Positions 35,412-45,138 of a stretch of DNA of 64,000 nucleotides are shown here, in pieces. The stretch is from positions 1 through 64,000 of the forward strand of contig NZ_JACEMT010000036.1 in assembly GCF_013868415.1 (NCBI RefSeq), read 5' to 3'. The notes under the pieces are model-generated. The model worked only from the letters and a program-made list of their open reading frames with translations. It was not told the DNA's origin and did no database searches. The translations under genes were made by a program, and so were the position numbers. The DNA is from Marinobacterium marinum (GTDB lineage Bacteria > Pseudomonadota > Gammaproteobacteria > Pseudomonadales > Balneatricaceae). Every line of letters starts with the position of its first letter. Within the stretch, counting starts at the first letter, position 1.

Positions 35412-36533
35412 TCAGTTTTCCACCGACACCGGCACCTCATGGCCGTGTTGTTTCAGCAGCGCATGGCGCTTAGCGACCCTGAGGTCTTCCTGAACCATTT
35501 CGGCACACATCTCTTGCACGGTGATCTCCGGCACCCAGCCCAGCTTCTCTTTCGCCTTGGCCGGATCACCCAGCAGGGTTTCCACTTCAGCAGGACGGAA
35601 GTAGCGCGGATCTACGCGAACAATCACATCGCCGACATTCAGCGCCGGAGCATTATCGCCATCAATGGTTTCAACTACAGCGATTTCATCCACTCCCTCA
35701 CCTTCAAAACGCAGGGTAATACCCAGCTCAGCTGCGGACCACTTAATGAACTCACGCACCGAGTACTGCACACCAGTGGCAATCACAAAATCTTCCGGCT
35801 GATCCTGCTGCAACATCATCCACTGCATGCGCACATAGTCCTTGGCATGGCCCCAGTCACGCAGCGCATCCATATTGCCCATGAAAAGGCACTTCTCCAA
35901 GCCCTGTGCAATATTGGCCAGACCACGAGTGATCTTGCGGGTAACGAAGGTTTCGCCGCGGCGCGGCGATTCGTGGTTAAACAAAATGCCGTTGCAGGCA
36001 TACATGCCGTAGGCCTCCCGGTAGTTGACGGTGATCCAGTAGGCGTAGAGCTTGGCCACCGCATAGGGCGAGCGCGGGTAGAAAGGAGTAGTTTCCTTCT
36101 GCGGGATCTCCTGCACCAGACCGTACAGCTCGGAGGTGGACGCCTGATAGAAGCGGGTCTTCTTTTCCAGCCCCAGTAGGCGGATGGCCTCGAGGATGCG
36201 CAGGGTACCCATGGCATCGACATCGGCGGTGTATTCCGGTGACTCGAAGCTCACCGCCACGTGCGACTGCGCGCCGAGGTTATACACCTCGTCCGGCTGC
36301 ACTTCCTGGATGATACGGGTGAGGTTTGAGGAGTCTGTAAGGTCGCCGTAGTGCAGGATGAAGTTCTGATTATCAACATGTGGGTCCTGGTAGATGTGAT
36401 CGACTCTTTCTGTATTAAACGAGGATGCACGACGCTTGATACCATGCACTTCGTAGCCTTTTTCCAACAGAAGTTCAGCCAAATAGGATCCATCTTGCCC
36501 TGTTATACCTGTAATTAGTGCTGTTCTATTCAA
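35412..36533 (-). CDS. gmd: GDP-mannose 4,6-dehydratase
   Basis: Removes water from GDP-D-mannose to make GDP-4-keto-6-deoxy-D-mannose, the first step to GDP-L-fucose. Very strong similarity to E. coli Gmd along the whole length, with [33 protein letters not shown] and the YAVAK active-site motif. The frame is open to an ATG at 36557, but a TTG at 36533, preceded by GAGG, gives exactly 373 residues as in E. coli (MNRTALITG). The TTG start is therefore preferred. Confidence 0.95.
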   Translation of the reverse strand: MNRTALITGITGQDGSYLAELLLEKGYEVHGIKRRASSFNTERVDHIYQDPHVDNQNFILHYGDLTDSSNLTRIIQEVQPDEVYNLGAQSHVAVSFESPEYTADVDAMGTLRILEAIRLLGLEKKTRFYQASTSELYGLVQEIPQKETTPFYPRSPYAVAKLYAYWITVNYREAYGMYACNGILFNHESPRRGETFVTRKITRGLANIAQGLEKCLFMGNMDALRDWGHAKDYVRMQWMMLQQDQPEDFVIATGVQYSVREFIKWSAAELGITLRFEGEGVDEIAVVETIDGDNAPALNVGDVIVRVDPRYFRPAEVETLLGDPAKAKEKLGWVPEITVQEMCAEMVQEDLRVAKRHALLKQHGHEVPVSVEN

Positions 36534-36572
36534 AACAACCTCGCATAAATCAATCAATGATATTCATAAAAA

Positions 36573-37772
36573 CTACTTGGATTTAGCAACCTGAATGGCC
36601 TTATCATAGATATTAACTAGCATTTTCAAGTTAGCCTCTTTTGTATAATGGCTTTCAAATGACTGCCTGGCATTTGAAGCAAGATCTTGGAGTAAAGCAG
36701 GATCGCTCCAAGCAGACCTCACCGTATTAAGCAAAGAATCGACATCAGCTGGTTCAAAAATAAGACCATTATTTTTATGCTGAACTAATGATGGCAAAGC
36801 ACCGATTCTAGATACCGCAGCAGGTGTACCGTGTGCAAAAGCTTCTATCACTACAAGACCAAAAGTTTCAAACCACTCAGACGGTAAAATTTGCAACATA
36901 GAATTGCCAATTTCATTTTGTGTCTGCTCAACAGTGAGCTGCCCAAGGAACTTAACCGAGAGTCCAGCAGACATAGTTTCAAGCTCACAGCGCAATTCAC
37001 CAGATCCTATAATACGCAGTTCGGGTGCCAATGAACCCCATTTTTTCCATGCCCTAATTAATGTCATAACCCCTTTTTCTGAGCTTAAGCGACCCACAAA
37101 AACAACATAAGGCTTACGCTCAGACCAAGGCACAACAGTAGGATTGCCAGGGTAAAAATTAGGCTTTACGTGAACCCTCTCTGCTGGTAGCCCTGCTTTA
37201 ATAACCAGCTCCCGTTGAAAATCAGATAAACAAATAAAGGCATCGACCTTATCATGCCAAGTTTTTATATAGTCATGTAGCGCATTAGAAAAAGCTAAAG
37301 GTAGCGTTGCAGCTCTGCTTTTTTTATAGCAACCATGAAAGATTGAAGGCAAATAAGTCCTTTGATCAATGCACAATGTACATACCTTTCCCGCACGCAT
37401 AGGGATAGCCGCAGGGCAAAAAATCCTATAATTATGTAAAGTCAGGACTGTTGCCACATTCTTAGGGACCGCATAAAAAACCGACGGGGAGAGCATTGGG
37501 AAGGTATTATGTACATGTATCAAGTCAACCCTATTATCTTGGCATATCTTACGAAGCTGACGCACTGCTGAAAAATTCCATGGAGCTAAAACTGCCGATT
37601 TTAATGCACCCAAAACAGGTTTTTTCTTTATATCATTATTATGTCTTAAAAAGGTACCAACAAAAAATCCGTTTTCTTCTAAAACTTTTTTTTCCGCCAA
37701 GAAAACTTGGTTCTCACCAGAGGGTATGGCCGAAGAATAAAAATTATGAACCATTATTATTTTCAAAGCCAA
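36573..37772 (-). CDS. glycosyltransferase family 4
   Basis: A 399-residue GT-B transferase. The N-terminal acceptor domain starts LKIIMVHNFYSS; the C-terminal domain carries VVFVGRLSSEKGVMTLIRAW and the retaining-GT4 E-x7-E region (EWFETFGLVVIEA). It also has a CxxC segment (KVCTLCIDQRTYLP) of the kind found in some family members. No ATG fits. GAGG precedes a TTG at 37772 (spacing 4), with another TTG at 37766 (spacing 10) giving MKIIMVHNF. Base composition shifts here to AT-rich. Donor and acceptor are not predictable. Confidence 0.88.
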   Translation of the reverse strand: MALKIIMVHNFYSSAIPSGENQVFLAEKKVLEENGFFVGTFLRHNNDIKKKPVLGALKSAVLAPWNFSAVRQLRKICQDNRVDLIHVHNTFPMLSPSVFYAVPKNVATVLTLHNYRIFCPAAIPMRAGKVCTLCIDQRTYLPSIFHGCYKKSRAATLPLAFSNALHDYIKTWHDKVDAFICLSDFQRELVIKAGLPAERVHVKPNFYPGNPTVVPWSERKPYVVFVGRLSSEKGVMTLIRAWKKWGSLAPELRIIGSGELRCELETMSAGLSVKFLGQLTVEQTQNEIGNSMLQILPSEWFETFGLVVIEAFAHGTPAAVSRIGALPSLVQHKNNGLIFEPADVDSLLNTVRSAWSDPALLQDLASNARQSFESHYTKEANLKMLVNIYDKAIQVAKSK

Positions 37773-37882
37773 AAAACCTCACCAAATATTAAATATAATA
37801 ATAACTAGAAATTTTATCGCCAATATAAAAAATATATTAATGAAAGACTTTAATTATTAACGTTTAAATTGCAAAAATTAAA

Positions 37883-38794
37883 CTAAAACAAATTTTTGTT
37901 AAAAAAACTTCTACAAAACTTATTAACTCCACGCAAAAATAAGCTTTTTGTATTGATTTTGTAAAAAAACTTAATGCGATGTACAGCCTGCTCTGACTCC
38001 AAAACATCTACAGGGTATTCAATAAAAGACGCTTCACTAGAAATTTCTTGGGAAATTTTTGAACTACTACAGTTAGTACCACTTCCATCATGTCCGATAT
38101 TTTTTACAAAACTAATAGTGGGGTTCAAGCAAAGCCCGTTGTTTTCATAAATAGACGCATACCAAAAAATAGCCCAAGTATCCAGTGACGAGTAGGCATT
38201 CCTTAAAACTTGATTCCAAAACACTCCCGACCCGTCTAAATCAAAGTGTTTCTTCTTAGTCTTATCCCATTTTTTAACTAACTCTTTTGGGTTCTTTTTA
38301 AAATAACTCCATCGATCTGCCCAAGTTGCCCAACCCCAGCAGTTCATCACACGCCAAAAGAAAAAATCCCCTAATCCTTCAGTTTCAATTGGGTAATTCC
38401 AGCCACTGACATGCCAAACCTTCTTTTCCTTCTCATAATAGTCAAGCATCTGGTTCATAAACTTTAAAAACGCAGGGCTAGTCACAATGTCATCCTCCAT
38501 CACAATAACCTTACCGTATTGATTAACTACAGTCGTCACACCATCTATGATATTTGCTGCCAACCCCCAGTTTTTATCACGCTCAAATATCTTTACGCTT
38601 TTAAAGCCTGATATTGATTTGATGAAGTTTCTGACCTCTTGAACACTTTCAACAGATTCTGAATTTCTTGCACCATCAGAATAGATAATCAAGTCACTTA
38701 TAGTTGCCAGTTCATTAGCTTGGAGTGCTTCAACTGTTTTTCGCGTGTGCCAAGGCCTATTGTAAACGAAAAGTACTATCGGAGCTGTGTTCAT
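37883..38794 (-). CDS. GT-A fold sugar transferase
   Basis: A 303-residue transferase with the N-terminal PIVLFVYNRPWHTRKTVEAL typical of GT2/GNT-I-like enzymes, an acidic metal site VMEDDIV near residue 100, and CWGWATWADRW near 155, which recurs in sugar transferases of capsule loci. Two short helices at the C-terminus are basic. AT-rich composition is like its neighbours. A 110-bp AT-rich spacer without signals separates it from the GT4 gene downstream. The linkage it makes is unknown. Confidence 0.82.
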   Translation of the reverse strand: MNTAPIVLFVYNRPWHTRKTVEALQANELATISDLIIYSDGARNSESVESVQEVRNFIKSISGFKSVKIFERDKNWGLAANIIDGVTTVVNQYGKVIVMEDDIVTSPAFLKFMNQMLDYYEKEKKVWHVSGWNYPIETEGLGDFFFWRVMNCWGWATWADRWSYFKKNPKELVKKWDKTKKKHFDLDGSGVFWNQVLRNAYSSLDTWAIFWYASIYENNGLCLNPTISFVKNIGHDGSGTNCSSSKISQEISSEASFIEYPVDVLESEQAVHRIKFFYKINTKSLFLRGVNKFCRSFFNKNLF

Positions 38795-38840
38795 TAATAA
38801 CCTTCGATTATAAATTCTATCTACATGATTTATTTAAAAA

Positions 38841-40055
38841 TCAAGATCCTTTATAGTTACTACTAAATAACCCAACACTGCTATTTAATTTGTTACAAGT
38901 CTTATAACAAATAATGATAACAAAAAAAATAGCTGAAGACGGATAAGAAGGTATCCCAAATTTCAAAAAAACAACCAACAGAAAAAATGCCGAGAATAAA
39001 TTTAAAAAAACATTTCTCATAAAATACAAGTATGTCATTAAAAAAAACATACCAATTATTAAGCCATGTACTACAAATTGGTTTAGAAAAAATGTATGGT
39101 CGCCCAATGAATTGAGCGGATCATTCCATTCGAGATTTTTCTTATGTACATCACCAAAGCCATAAATCAACTTATTAGTGTCAGAGAAGAATTTATACAA
39201 TAGATTTAACCTTAGTGAAGTACTAGCATCAGCACCTTCGATAAATCTCTCATATCTCAAAACAAGTGGTTCATATATGTAAATTAAAAAAACAACTACT
39301 GCGGAAGGAATAACAACCAGTGAAAGGATTCTATATCTCTGATGTAGAATTCCAATAAACAAAAAAACTGCAGGAATAACCAAAAAATAAGAAATTGTTG
39401 ATTTAGTTATCAATATGGTAATTACAGAAAAAAAATAAATTAATAATGAAGACCCGCCGTACAAGTAATATAGAAAAAGAAAAGCAGCAATATGCGCAGC
39501 CTGAATACTAGGTTCCAAAAAAAAACCAGAATATCTAACACCAAAATCATGAATATATGCAGTGTTAAATGCAGTTGTAGGCACACCATTAAACCATGAA
39601 TTCATATCAATGTATAATCCAAAAACATTGTACAAAAAATACTGAAAAACCAAAAATGATATATTGAGAATCAAGACGATAAATATTGATTTATGTACAA
39701 ATACAATTCCAAACTTTGAAATTCCAAATGAAAAAATAACCGCATATATTAATGGAAGAGTTGAACTGTATAATCCATTAAAAAGTTTAAATAAAGTTAA
39801 CCGCCCAAGGGCACCATCTACAAGCAAACTTAACACACCCAAGAAAAACACTGCCAAACCAAAGAAAATAAAATCCTTTCTTAACTTAAAAGATCCAAAA
39901 ATTGAAATTATTAATAAAATTATCCCTACTGAAAAAGGTATCAATAGCGAGTTTATATAATAGCCAACATAATTCATCAACTTTAAATAGGGCAAAAAAA
40001 TAACACCAAATATAAAAAGATACATTTTTTGATTGTTAAGCAAGGAAGAATTCAT
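38841..40055 (-). CDS. wzy: O-antigen polymerase candidate (Wzy)
   Basis: A 404-residue polytopic membrane protein with about 11 hydrophobic segments and a larger periplasmic loop (about 275-315, GVHKKNLEWNDPLNSLGDHTFFLN). Sequence conservation in Wzy is low; the call rests on topology, AT-rich composition and position between wzx and glycosyltransferase genes. No other polymerase candidate remains in the locus once 24538 is called ligase. Polymerises lipid-linked repeat units in the periplasm. Confidence 0.75.
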   Translation of the reverse strand: MNSSLLNNQKMYLFIFGVIFLPYLKLMNYVGYYINSLLIPFSVGIILLIISIFGSFKLRKDFIFFGLAVFFLGVLSLLVDGALGRLTLFKLFNGLYSSTLPLIYAVIFSFGISKFGIVFVHKSIFIVLILNISFLVFQYFLYNVFGLYIDMNSWFNGVPTTAFNTAYIHDFGVRYSGFFLEPSIQAAHIAAFLFLYYLYGGSSLLIYFFSVITILITKSTISYFLVIPAVFLFIGILHQRYRILSLVVIPSAVVVFLIYIYEPLVLRYERFIEGADASTSLRLNLLYKFFSDTNKLIYGFGDVHKKNLEWNDPLNSLGDHTFFLNQFVVHGLIIGMFFLMTYLYFMRNVFLNLFSAFFLLVVFLKFGIPSYPSSAIFFVIIICYKTCNKLNSSVGLFSSNYKGS

Positions 40056-40175
40056 GTGCGCCTATTTTAAAACGATTGTTGAAATAAAAAAATCGATCTT
40101 GTCAAAATTAAAATTCGAATACCATGGCAGTAAGTAAATAAGGATAGGAATAAGGGCCAGGGTAAAAATTCATTA

Positions 40176-40976
40176 TTAACTTTTCCACTTGTCAATAACC
40201 TTTTCAAATTGGATATAGATCTCTGGTGAGTTTCTTTTTGCTCTTACCGCGTCGATGTAGGGCTTAGCTTTTCTGAAGTGATTTTCAAGCTTGTGAACAT
40301 ACATTTCCTTCGCAGTTTTTGAGTCAATATTTCCCTTATTTAGTGCGAGACAAAAACCTTCTATTTGGTTCAGATAAAGATGAAATTTTCTTCTAATATC
40401 AAGGAAACGCTCTTTAATTAGAGGCGCATAATCGTCACAGTAGGCCAATCCGCATACCTGGTTTGGTAGCTTATCGTAATTATGATCTCCTGTATTTGGA
40501 CTATTATATGATTGGCTTTTAGGTTTTTCAGCATGATATTTATTATATACATCCAATATTTCGCGCTTAACTTGGTTGGATAATCGATCCCAGCATAATT
40601 GATACTCAACGCTGGTGATTTCTTCATCAAGCATCAGTTTCACCTCGTGACTTGCCATTGCATAGCTACTTGACCAAAAATTTAGCACTCTATCAATTTC
40701 ATTTTCGATCCTTTCAAGCTCCATGGGCCTGGGATAATAGGTAAGCGCTGCTTCTTTCCGCTGTACACTTTTGTTGCTTAAGAACTGAATCCAAGCCAGA
40801 AACAAGCCAACCATAACAACTGATGGCATAATCAAGTCTTTTTTATTTATATAACAAGACTCTCCAATCCATTGCCATGATATCAAAGAAAATATAGAAA
40901 TAAAAACTAATCCTATGACGACGTCTACCCTATGCTCTAATATTGACCTTATAATTTCTTTTATGTTTTTATTCAT
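40176..40976 (-). CDS. hypothetical two-TM protein
   Basis: A 266-residue protein I cannot assign. Two membrane segments near the N-terminus (about 19-36 and 48-66) are followed by a mainly helical cytoplasmic domain with many charged residues and a C-terminal RAKRNSPEIYIQFEKVIDKW. The first frame codon is TTG; the ATG at 40976 is used, with only a weak AGATGG upstream. AT-rich. It lies between wzy and the TPR protein gene, at the end of the accessory module, and might be part of it. No role in glycan synthesis is visible. Confidence 0.65.
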   Translation of the reverse strand: MNKNIKEIIRSILEHRVDVVIGLVFISIFSLISWQWIGESCYINKKDLIMPSVVMVGLFLAWIQFLSNKSVQRKEAALTYYPRPMELERIENEIDRVLNFWSSSYAMASHEVKLMLDEEITSVEYQLCWDRLSNQVKREILDVYNKYHAEKPKSQSYNSPNTGDHNYDKLPNQVCGLAYCDDYAPLIKERFLDIRRKFHLYLNQIEGFCLALNKGNIDSKTAKEMYVHKLENHFRKAKPYIDAVRAKRNSPEIYIQFEKVIDKWKS

Positions 40977-41030
40977 CAAAAAACCATCTTAAATAGGTGC
41001 AATGGAGATCAGAGAAAAACTGAATAAAAC

Positions 41031-42842
41031 TCACACATAGAAGGCCCCATCCAACTCCCCACAAACAAACCCATAATGCCCTCTCAACCAACTCGCATAA
41101 TGGTCCAGCGACGGCTCGTACATCTTCACAACACGCATCCAACGCGCCGCGGCGACTTTGTCTTCACGCAGCCTCAGGTTGAAGTAGGCCAGGCCAATCA
41201 ATTGATCGACCTGTTGGCGGTGGTGTTTCAGGCCTGCCATCAGTGCGGTGGCCTGATCGAGTGCATGTTGGGCCAGGTCTGAATACTGCGCACGCCAGCT
41301 GGGCTGTGCTGCGGGTGGCCATTGATCGTGATAGGCCACCAACTCATCGCAGATGATCAGCCAGGCTTCTATTGTTTGCTGCGCAGTGCCCTGTTCTGCC
41401 AACCATTCGGCTTTTTCACGCAGGTGGTCGAACAAAGCGTTGAACGCGGCTTGTAAGTTGGTTGAGCCTTCGGCGAGTTCGATCCGTGCCTTGTCGGCAT
41501 CTGTTCGGTAGCGGTGCCATAGCGTCAGCGGGCCGATCAGTTTGGGTGATAAGTTACTCAAGTACGTTTCGATTGTCGCGGTGTGTTTCAGCAGCTGCTG
41601 GGCGGATTGCTGCATCAGGTTGATTAGCTGCACAGGCACTTTGTTGGTTTGCTGGAGTTCTGTTTCTATCTCTCGCTTGAGATCATGGCGCAGTTCGACC
41701 AGCCCGGCCACACGCTCGCTTATTGGTACGGCAGGTGTGGTGGTTGCCAGCCTGTCCAGCAGGTGCTCGATCAACTCGGGATAGTTATCGATTGTGCACG
41801 ATATACCATCGTTGCGCATCATGCGTAGCTGGGTGATATCCAGTGCAAGCTGTTCGCGCGACGTGCGTGGTTTTAACCGTTCGAGCTGTCGATCAAACTC
41901 TGCATAGATGTTGCGCACCCAGTCCGCATACCCGGCTTCACGCGCGGTGTGCAGGTGGTTATTAAGCACTGCAATCACATGCGCCAATCCGCTGGTATCA
42001 CCCGCTGCAAAGGCTTCGCGTAACACCGCTTTGGCATCTTCCGGTTGGCCTTTACGCACCAATGCGATGGCCAGGTTGTGGTGGACAATATCGGTCAAGC
42101 CAGCGCGAGGCGCTTTGCTGAATTCTACCCTTGCTGATTGCAGATGACGCAGTTGGGCATCCCTGTGCCCTTGCAACCCTTCCAGGCGCGCCATGTTATT
42201 GTGTAACAGCACTCGATCTGCCGGCTCTTTGCAGTGGTCCAGACCGGATTCCAGCAGCGTCCGGGCCTGCGGGTAGTGCTCATCCTGTAATGCCAGCTCT
42301 GCTTTGAGTAGCAGGCAGTTGAGGTTTGCCTGGCATTCCTGATCAGAAATATCGGCCAGCCTGCGCCGGGCTTCGGCTGGATTATCAGCCTCGATGAACA
42401 ACTGCGCCCAGGCGATTTGCAGACTCAGTTGCTCATCCGGTAGCAGGTATCGGGTGTCGTGTGCACTGAGTACCTCATGCGCTTTGATGAAATCACCCTG
42501 ATGACAATATGCACGCGCCAGCAAGACGGCGCGCTTGACCTGATAATGCGTGCCTGCCAAAGCCAATGGCTTGAGCAGGATGCCGATCGCGCGATCCGGT
42601 TGGGCTGCATTCAGGGCATGTTTAGCCTTATCGAGCCTCGCCCACTCGTGGGGCAGCCGTTTGAGCCAAACCAGGCGCACGCAACCGAGTGTGGCGATCA
42701 GCAGTAATGGCAGCGCGACTGTCCCCTGCCCACTTGCGCTGCTGCCGGTGGCCAAAAGCAGCGGCACTGCAATAACGGCATAGCGCGGAACGGTGAGCCA
42801 GTGCAGTTTGCTTGGCTGGAGAAGGTCAATTAGGGGCGGCAT
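41031..42842 (-). CDS. membrane-anchored TPR-like repeat protein
   Basis: A 603-residue protein with two hydrophobic N-terminal segments (about 20-34 and 42-59), then helical repeats with TPR-like periodicity (about 70-300: DRAIGILLKPLALAGTHYQ, ARAYCHQGDFIKAHEVL, ARTLLESGLDHC, AIALVRKGQPEDAKAVL), and a helical C-terminal half ending WLRGHYGFVCGELDGAFYV. Base composition is clearly richer in GC than the wzy side. It starts 20 bp after the DUF3037 gene, so it is co-transcribed with it. No enzymatic motif is seen; a scaffold role is likely. Confidence 0.72.
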   Translation of the reverse strand: MPPLIDLLQPSKLHWLTVPRYAVIAVPLLLATGSSASGQGTVALPLLLIATLGCVRLVWLKRLPHEWARLDKAKHALNAAQPDRAIGILLKPLALAGTHYQVKRAVLLARAYCHQGDFIKAHEVLSAHDTRYLLPDEQLSLQIAWAQLFIEADNPAEARRRLADISDQECQANLNCLLLKAELALQDEHYPQARTLLESGLDHCKEPADRVLLHNNMARLEGLQGHRDAQLRHLQSARVEFSKAPRAGLTDIVHHNLAIALVRKGQPEDAKAVLREAFAAGDTSGLAHVIAVLNNHLHTAREAGYADWVRNIYAEFDRQLERLKPRTSREQLALDITQLRMMRNDGISCTIDNYPELIEHLLDRLATTTPAVPISERVAGLVELRHDLKREIETELQQTNKVPVQLINLMQQSAQQLLKHTATIETYLSNLSPKLIGPLTLWHRYRTDADKARIELAEGSTNLQAAFNALFDHLREKAEWLAEQGTAQQTIEAWLIICDELVAYHDQWPPAAQPSWRAQYSDLAQHALDQATALMAGLKHHRQQVDQLIGLAYFNLRLREDKVAAARWMRVVKMYEPSLDHYASWLRGHYGFVCGELDGAFYV

Positions 42843-42862
42843 AGTGAATAGACGTTAGCCTT

Positions 42863-43672
42863 CTACGCAATCACAAACTCAGCCAGCCGTTCGATTTCAG
42901 CCATTGTAATAACTTCAGCCCCTGTTTCAGCCAGCAGATCAACGGCACGCAGGTAGGCATGTGTATGCTGTGTGTCTTGGTTTCCGGGTCCATCAACTGC
43001 AAAGAGCATCTGCCGGGGTTTTTTGCCCCGGCGTGCGAGCTCATTCATACGGAACTGCCACTGGCCAGCTTTTTCGACCATCTTGATGGTTTCACGCTGG
43101 TTCAGGTCAAGTGGCTTGATGGCTTTGCATACTTGCTCGCCTTGGCGAGCCACAAACGGCAGTGCAACCTGGTATTCGTCATCACCCAATTTGGCAGACT
43201 TATACCGATCAGCCAGATCGAACTGATGCAAAAGCGTTTTGATTCTCTTTTCGAGCACCGTTTCACGGTATTGTAGCGTAACAAAGCGGTGCTCGACGTA
43301 GTGTTCGTACAGCTCAGTCAACGTTTTGGCTGGATCATCCGTCAATACCACGCCCGGGTCACTGAACCGGAACAGCGCTTCACGCGGGCGCGTCAGTTCC
43401 TGAAACAGCCCATCGGTCAATGCAGTTTGGCTGGTGGCCAGTTGTTGAATGCGCGTGAGTTCGTTTTTCATCGCCTGGATAGCCGTTTTGTAGGTGCGGC
43501 TATCCAGGTCCTTGAAAAAATCGGTCAGCCGCTTGTAGCGCTTATCCTGCAGCTGGAAGCCGAAATAAGCTACATTACCGGCAGCCAGCACAATACCGAC
43601 GTTGGCAAATTCGCTTGTTTCAACATAGGGCATATACCGCAGAATGGCATACTGGCAGGCTACTCGTTTCAT
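42863..43672 (-). CDS. DUF3037 family protein
   Basis: A 269-residue protein whose N-terminal half has the DUF3037 pattern (CQYAILRYMPYVETSEFANVGIVL...). The C-terminal half is longer than the minimal domain and helical-basic. The ATG at 43672 overlaps the stop of the HipA-like gene (ATGA), which argues for coupled translation; an in-frame TTG at 43684 is less likely. DUF3037 genes are, from memory, often paired with HipA-like kinase genes, as here. Molecular function is unknown. Confidence 0.82.
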   Translation of the reverse strand: MKRVACQYAILRYMPYVETSEFANVGIVLAAGNVAYFGFQLQDKRYKRLTDFFKDLDSRTYKTAIQAMKNELTRIQQLATSQTALTDGLFQELTRPREALFRFSDPGVVLTDDPAKTLTELYEHYVEHRFVTLQYRETVLEKRIKTLLHQFDLADRYKSAKLGDDEYQVALPFVARQGEQVCKAIKPLDLNQRETIKMVEKAGQWQFRMNELARRGKKPRQMLFAVDGPGNQDTQHTHAYLRAVDLLAETGAEVITMAEIERLAEFVIA

Positions 43673-44406
43673 GGCGTATTCCAAAAATCGGGATCGATGA
43701 CTCTGTTCAGTAATTGTAGAATCTGCGTTGTATCAAAGCTGACCGAGACACTCATCTCATCATCAATGTACCACCACTCATTGGGTACAATGAGGATGAT
43801 AGCATGCCAATTATCCAGCGCTTGGTGCATTGTGTGCCGTAACACGGCCAGCGCTGCCAAGTCGGCTTGCAGCAAACGGAATTGTTGATGAAATACATGA
43901 TGATCAACGAAGCTTGCTGCATCAAAGCCGGTATCGAACGACTGGTTGTGGTCGATGACAACCAATTGCCGCTCACCCTCATCCCAAAATAGATTGGGAT
44001 TACCGCCTTCAAACGACAGGGTACGATCCTCGTTGTGAATCCACCAATCGAATGCAGCGACCAGCTGTTGCAAATTTTGCGGTATTTCGTGGATACGACT
44101 GAATGCCAGTTCGGTTACGCCGCATTCACGCGAACCGAAGGCCGATCCCGCGCCCAAATCTTACAAATCCAGGCCTGCAGAGAATGCAAGCAACTCTTCA
44201 GGTACATCAACGATAGCGAAAGGGGCGATGGGCACATTAGTCAGCAATGCCAGTTTGCCTGCAATCCACTCACAAAGCAGACTACGACGGCTGGCACCCT
44301 CACCCTTCACGAAGTAGATATTGCCATCATTACCTCTACAGATATATGGGCGAGTTACACCCTGATCAGCGCGGCGTATGACTTCAATGATCTCGACTCG
44401 GCTCAT
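43669..44406 (-). pseudogene. HipA-like kinase gene with a single in-frame stop
   Basis: One continuous frame of 245 codons broken only by TAA at 44163-44161 (codon 82). Before it: MSRVEIIEVI... with Lys34 in IYFVKGEG (ATP-binding-type Lys). After it in the same frame: DLGAGSAFGSRE, the glycine-rich segment of small HipA-like proteins, then FDWWIHNEDR (catalytic-loop type, about 119-128), GGNPNLFW and VIDHNQSF (metal-binding DxG-like, about 150-156). Both halves look well conserved, so the stop is recent, a sequence error, or read through. The last codons overlap the DUF3037 start (ATGA). HipA kinases phosphorylate serine on protein targets; the target here is unknown. Confidence 0.85.
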
Positions 44407-44425
44407 GCTAGCCCTTGGATCAGGC

Positions 44426-45124
44426 CTACTGCCCCTGAAACACTTGTACCGCCGCCGCTCTCAACTCATCGGCCTTGCCACCCACCAGTGCGCCGAAGAA
44501 GTCTGATACCTGCTGCATGGCGGCTTCGCCGGTATCGGATGCGATTCGATGGGCAAGCTTACTACAGGCCGCCTTGATCACGCCCTTAATGCTGGTATCC
44601 GGTGCGCCGGCTTCTTTCAGCACTCTTTCAGCGGTTTCAAGCTCGTCCTTTAGCGCATCCTCTACCAGCGCCACGAAAGCATCGACCGACAGTTTGACCA
44701 GACTGGATGAGAAAGATCCGTCACTGATGTAACCAAGCTTGCGTACCTTGTCACGCAGATGATCCAGCAGCAGTGGGTTATCCACTTCGAGCATGAAGTG
44801 GGTGCCTTTCTTGTCGATCAGTGGGCTGCGCAACAGTTCCTTTACCCGACTATCGAGATCCGTGCTGGTTGAACGACGCAACTCACGCTCGTACAGCAGT
44901 TTGTTCGCTTTGGTACGCGTTACCTTGAGTTTGGAAACCAACTCATAGACCTGTGGCTGCGGGCTAATCACGCCCAACTGTTCCAGCGCATCGAGCATGA
45001 TCAGCTCGACTTCCAGTTTTGGCAGCGCACCAAATGCAGGGCTGAGGTAGCGGTCGAGCAGTGTGTTGAGTACCTGGGTGGCGCTCTGGTTGCCTGCGGT
45101 ACCCTGCTCGGCTTTTAAGTCCAT
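44426..45124 (-). CDS. hypothetical protein with helix-turn-helix-like segment
   Basis: A 232-residue soluble helical protein not recognised by family. Residues about 57-85 (PQVYELVSKLKVTRTKANKLLYERELRR) have the look of a winged-helix or helix-turn-helix, followed by a charged central region and an Ala-rich C-terminus (DFFGALVGGKADELRAAAVQVFQ). It lies 14 bp after wzx and 19 bp before the HipA-like gene, so it forms part of the same accessory module. It could be a DNA-binding partner or antitoxin-like regulator; this is inference only. Confidence 0.65.
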   Translation of the reverse strand: MDLKAEQGTAGNQSATQVLNTLLDRYLSPAFGALPKLEVELIMLDALEQLGVISPQPQVYELVSKLKVTRTKANKLLYERELRRSTSTDLDSRVKELLRSPLIDKKGTHFMLEVDNPLLLDHLRDKVRKLGYISDGSFSSSLVKLSVDAFVALVEDALKDELETAERVLKEAGAPDTSIKGVIKAACSKLAHRIASDTGEAAMQQVSDFFGALVGGKADELRAAAVQVFQGQ

Positions 45125-45138
45125 TTTTAGCGTCTTGT

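Noticed and set aside
43669-44157. Separate gene for the second half of the HipA-like protein, starting at the TTG at 44157
   Set aside because: It is in the same frame as the first half, starts within a conserved segment and has no ribosome binding site; a nonsense codon explains it better.
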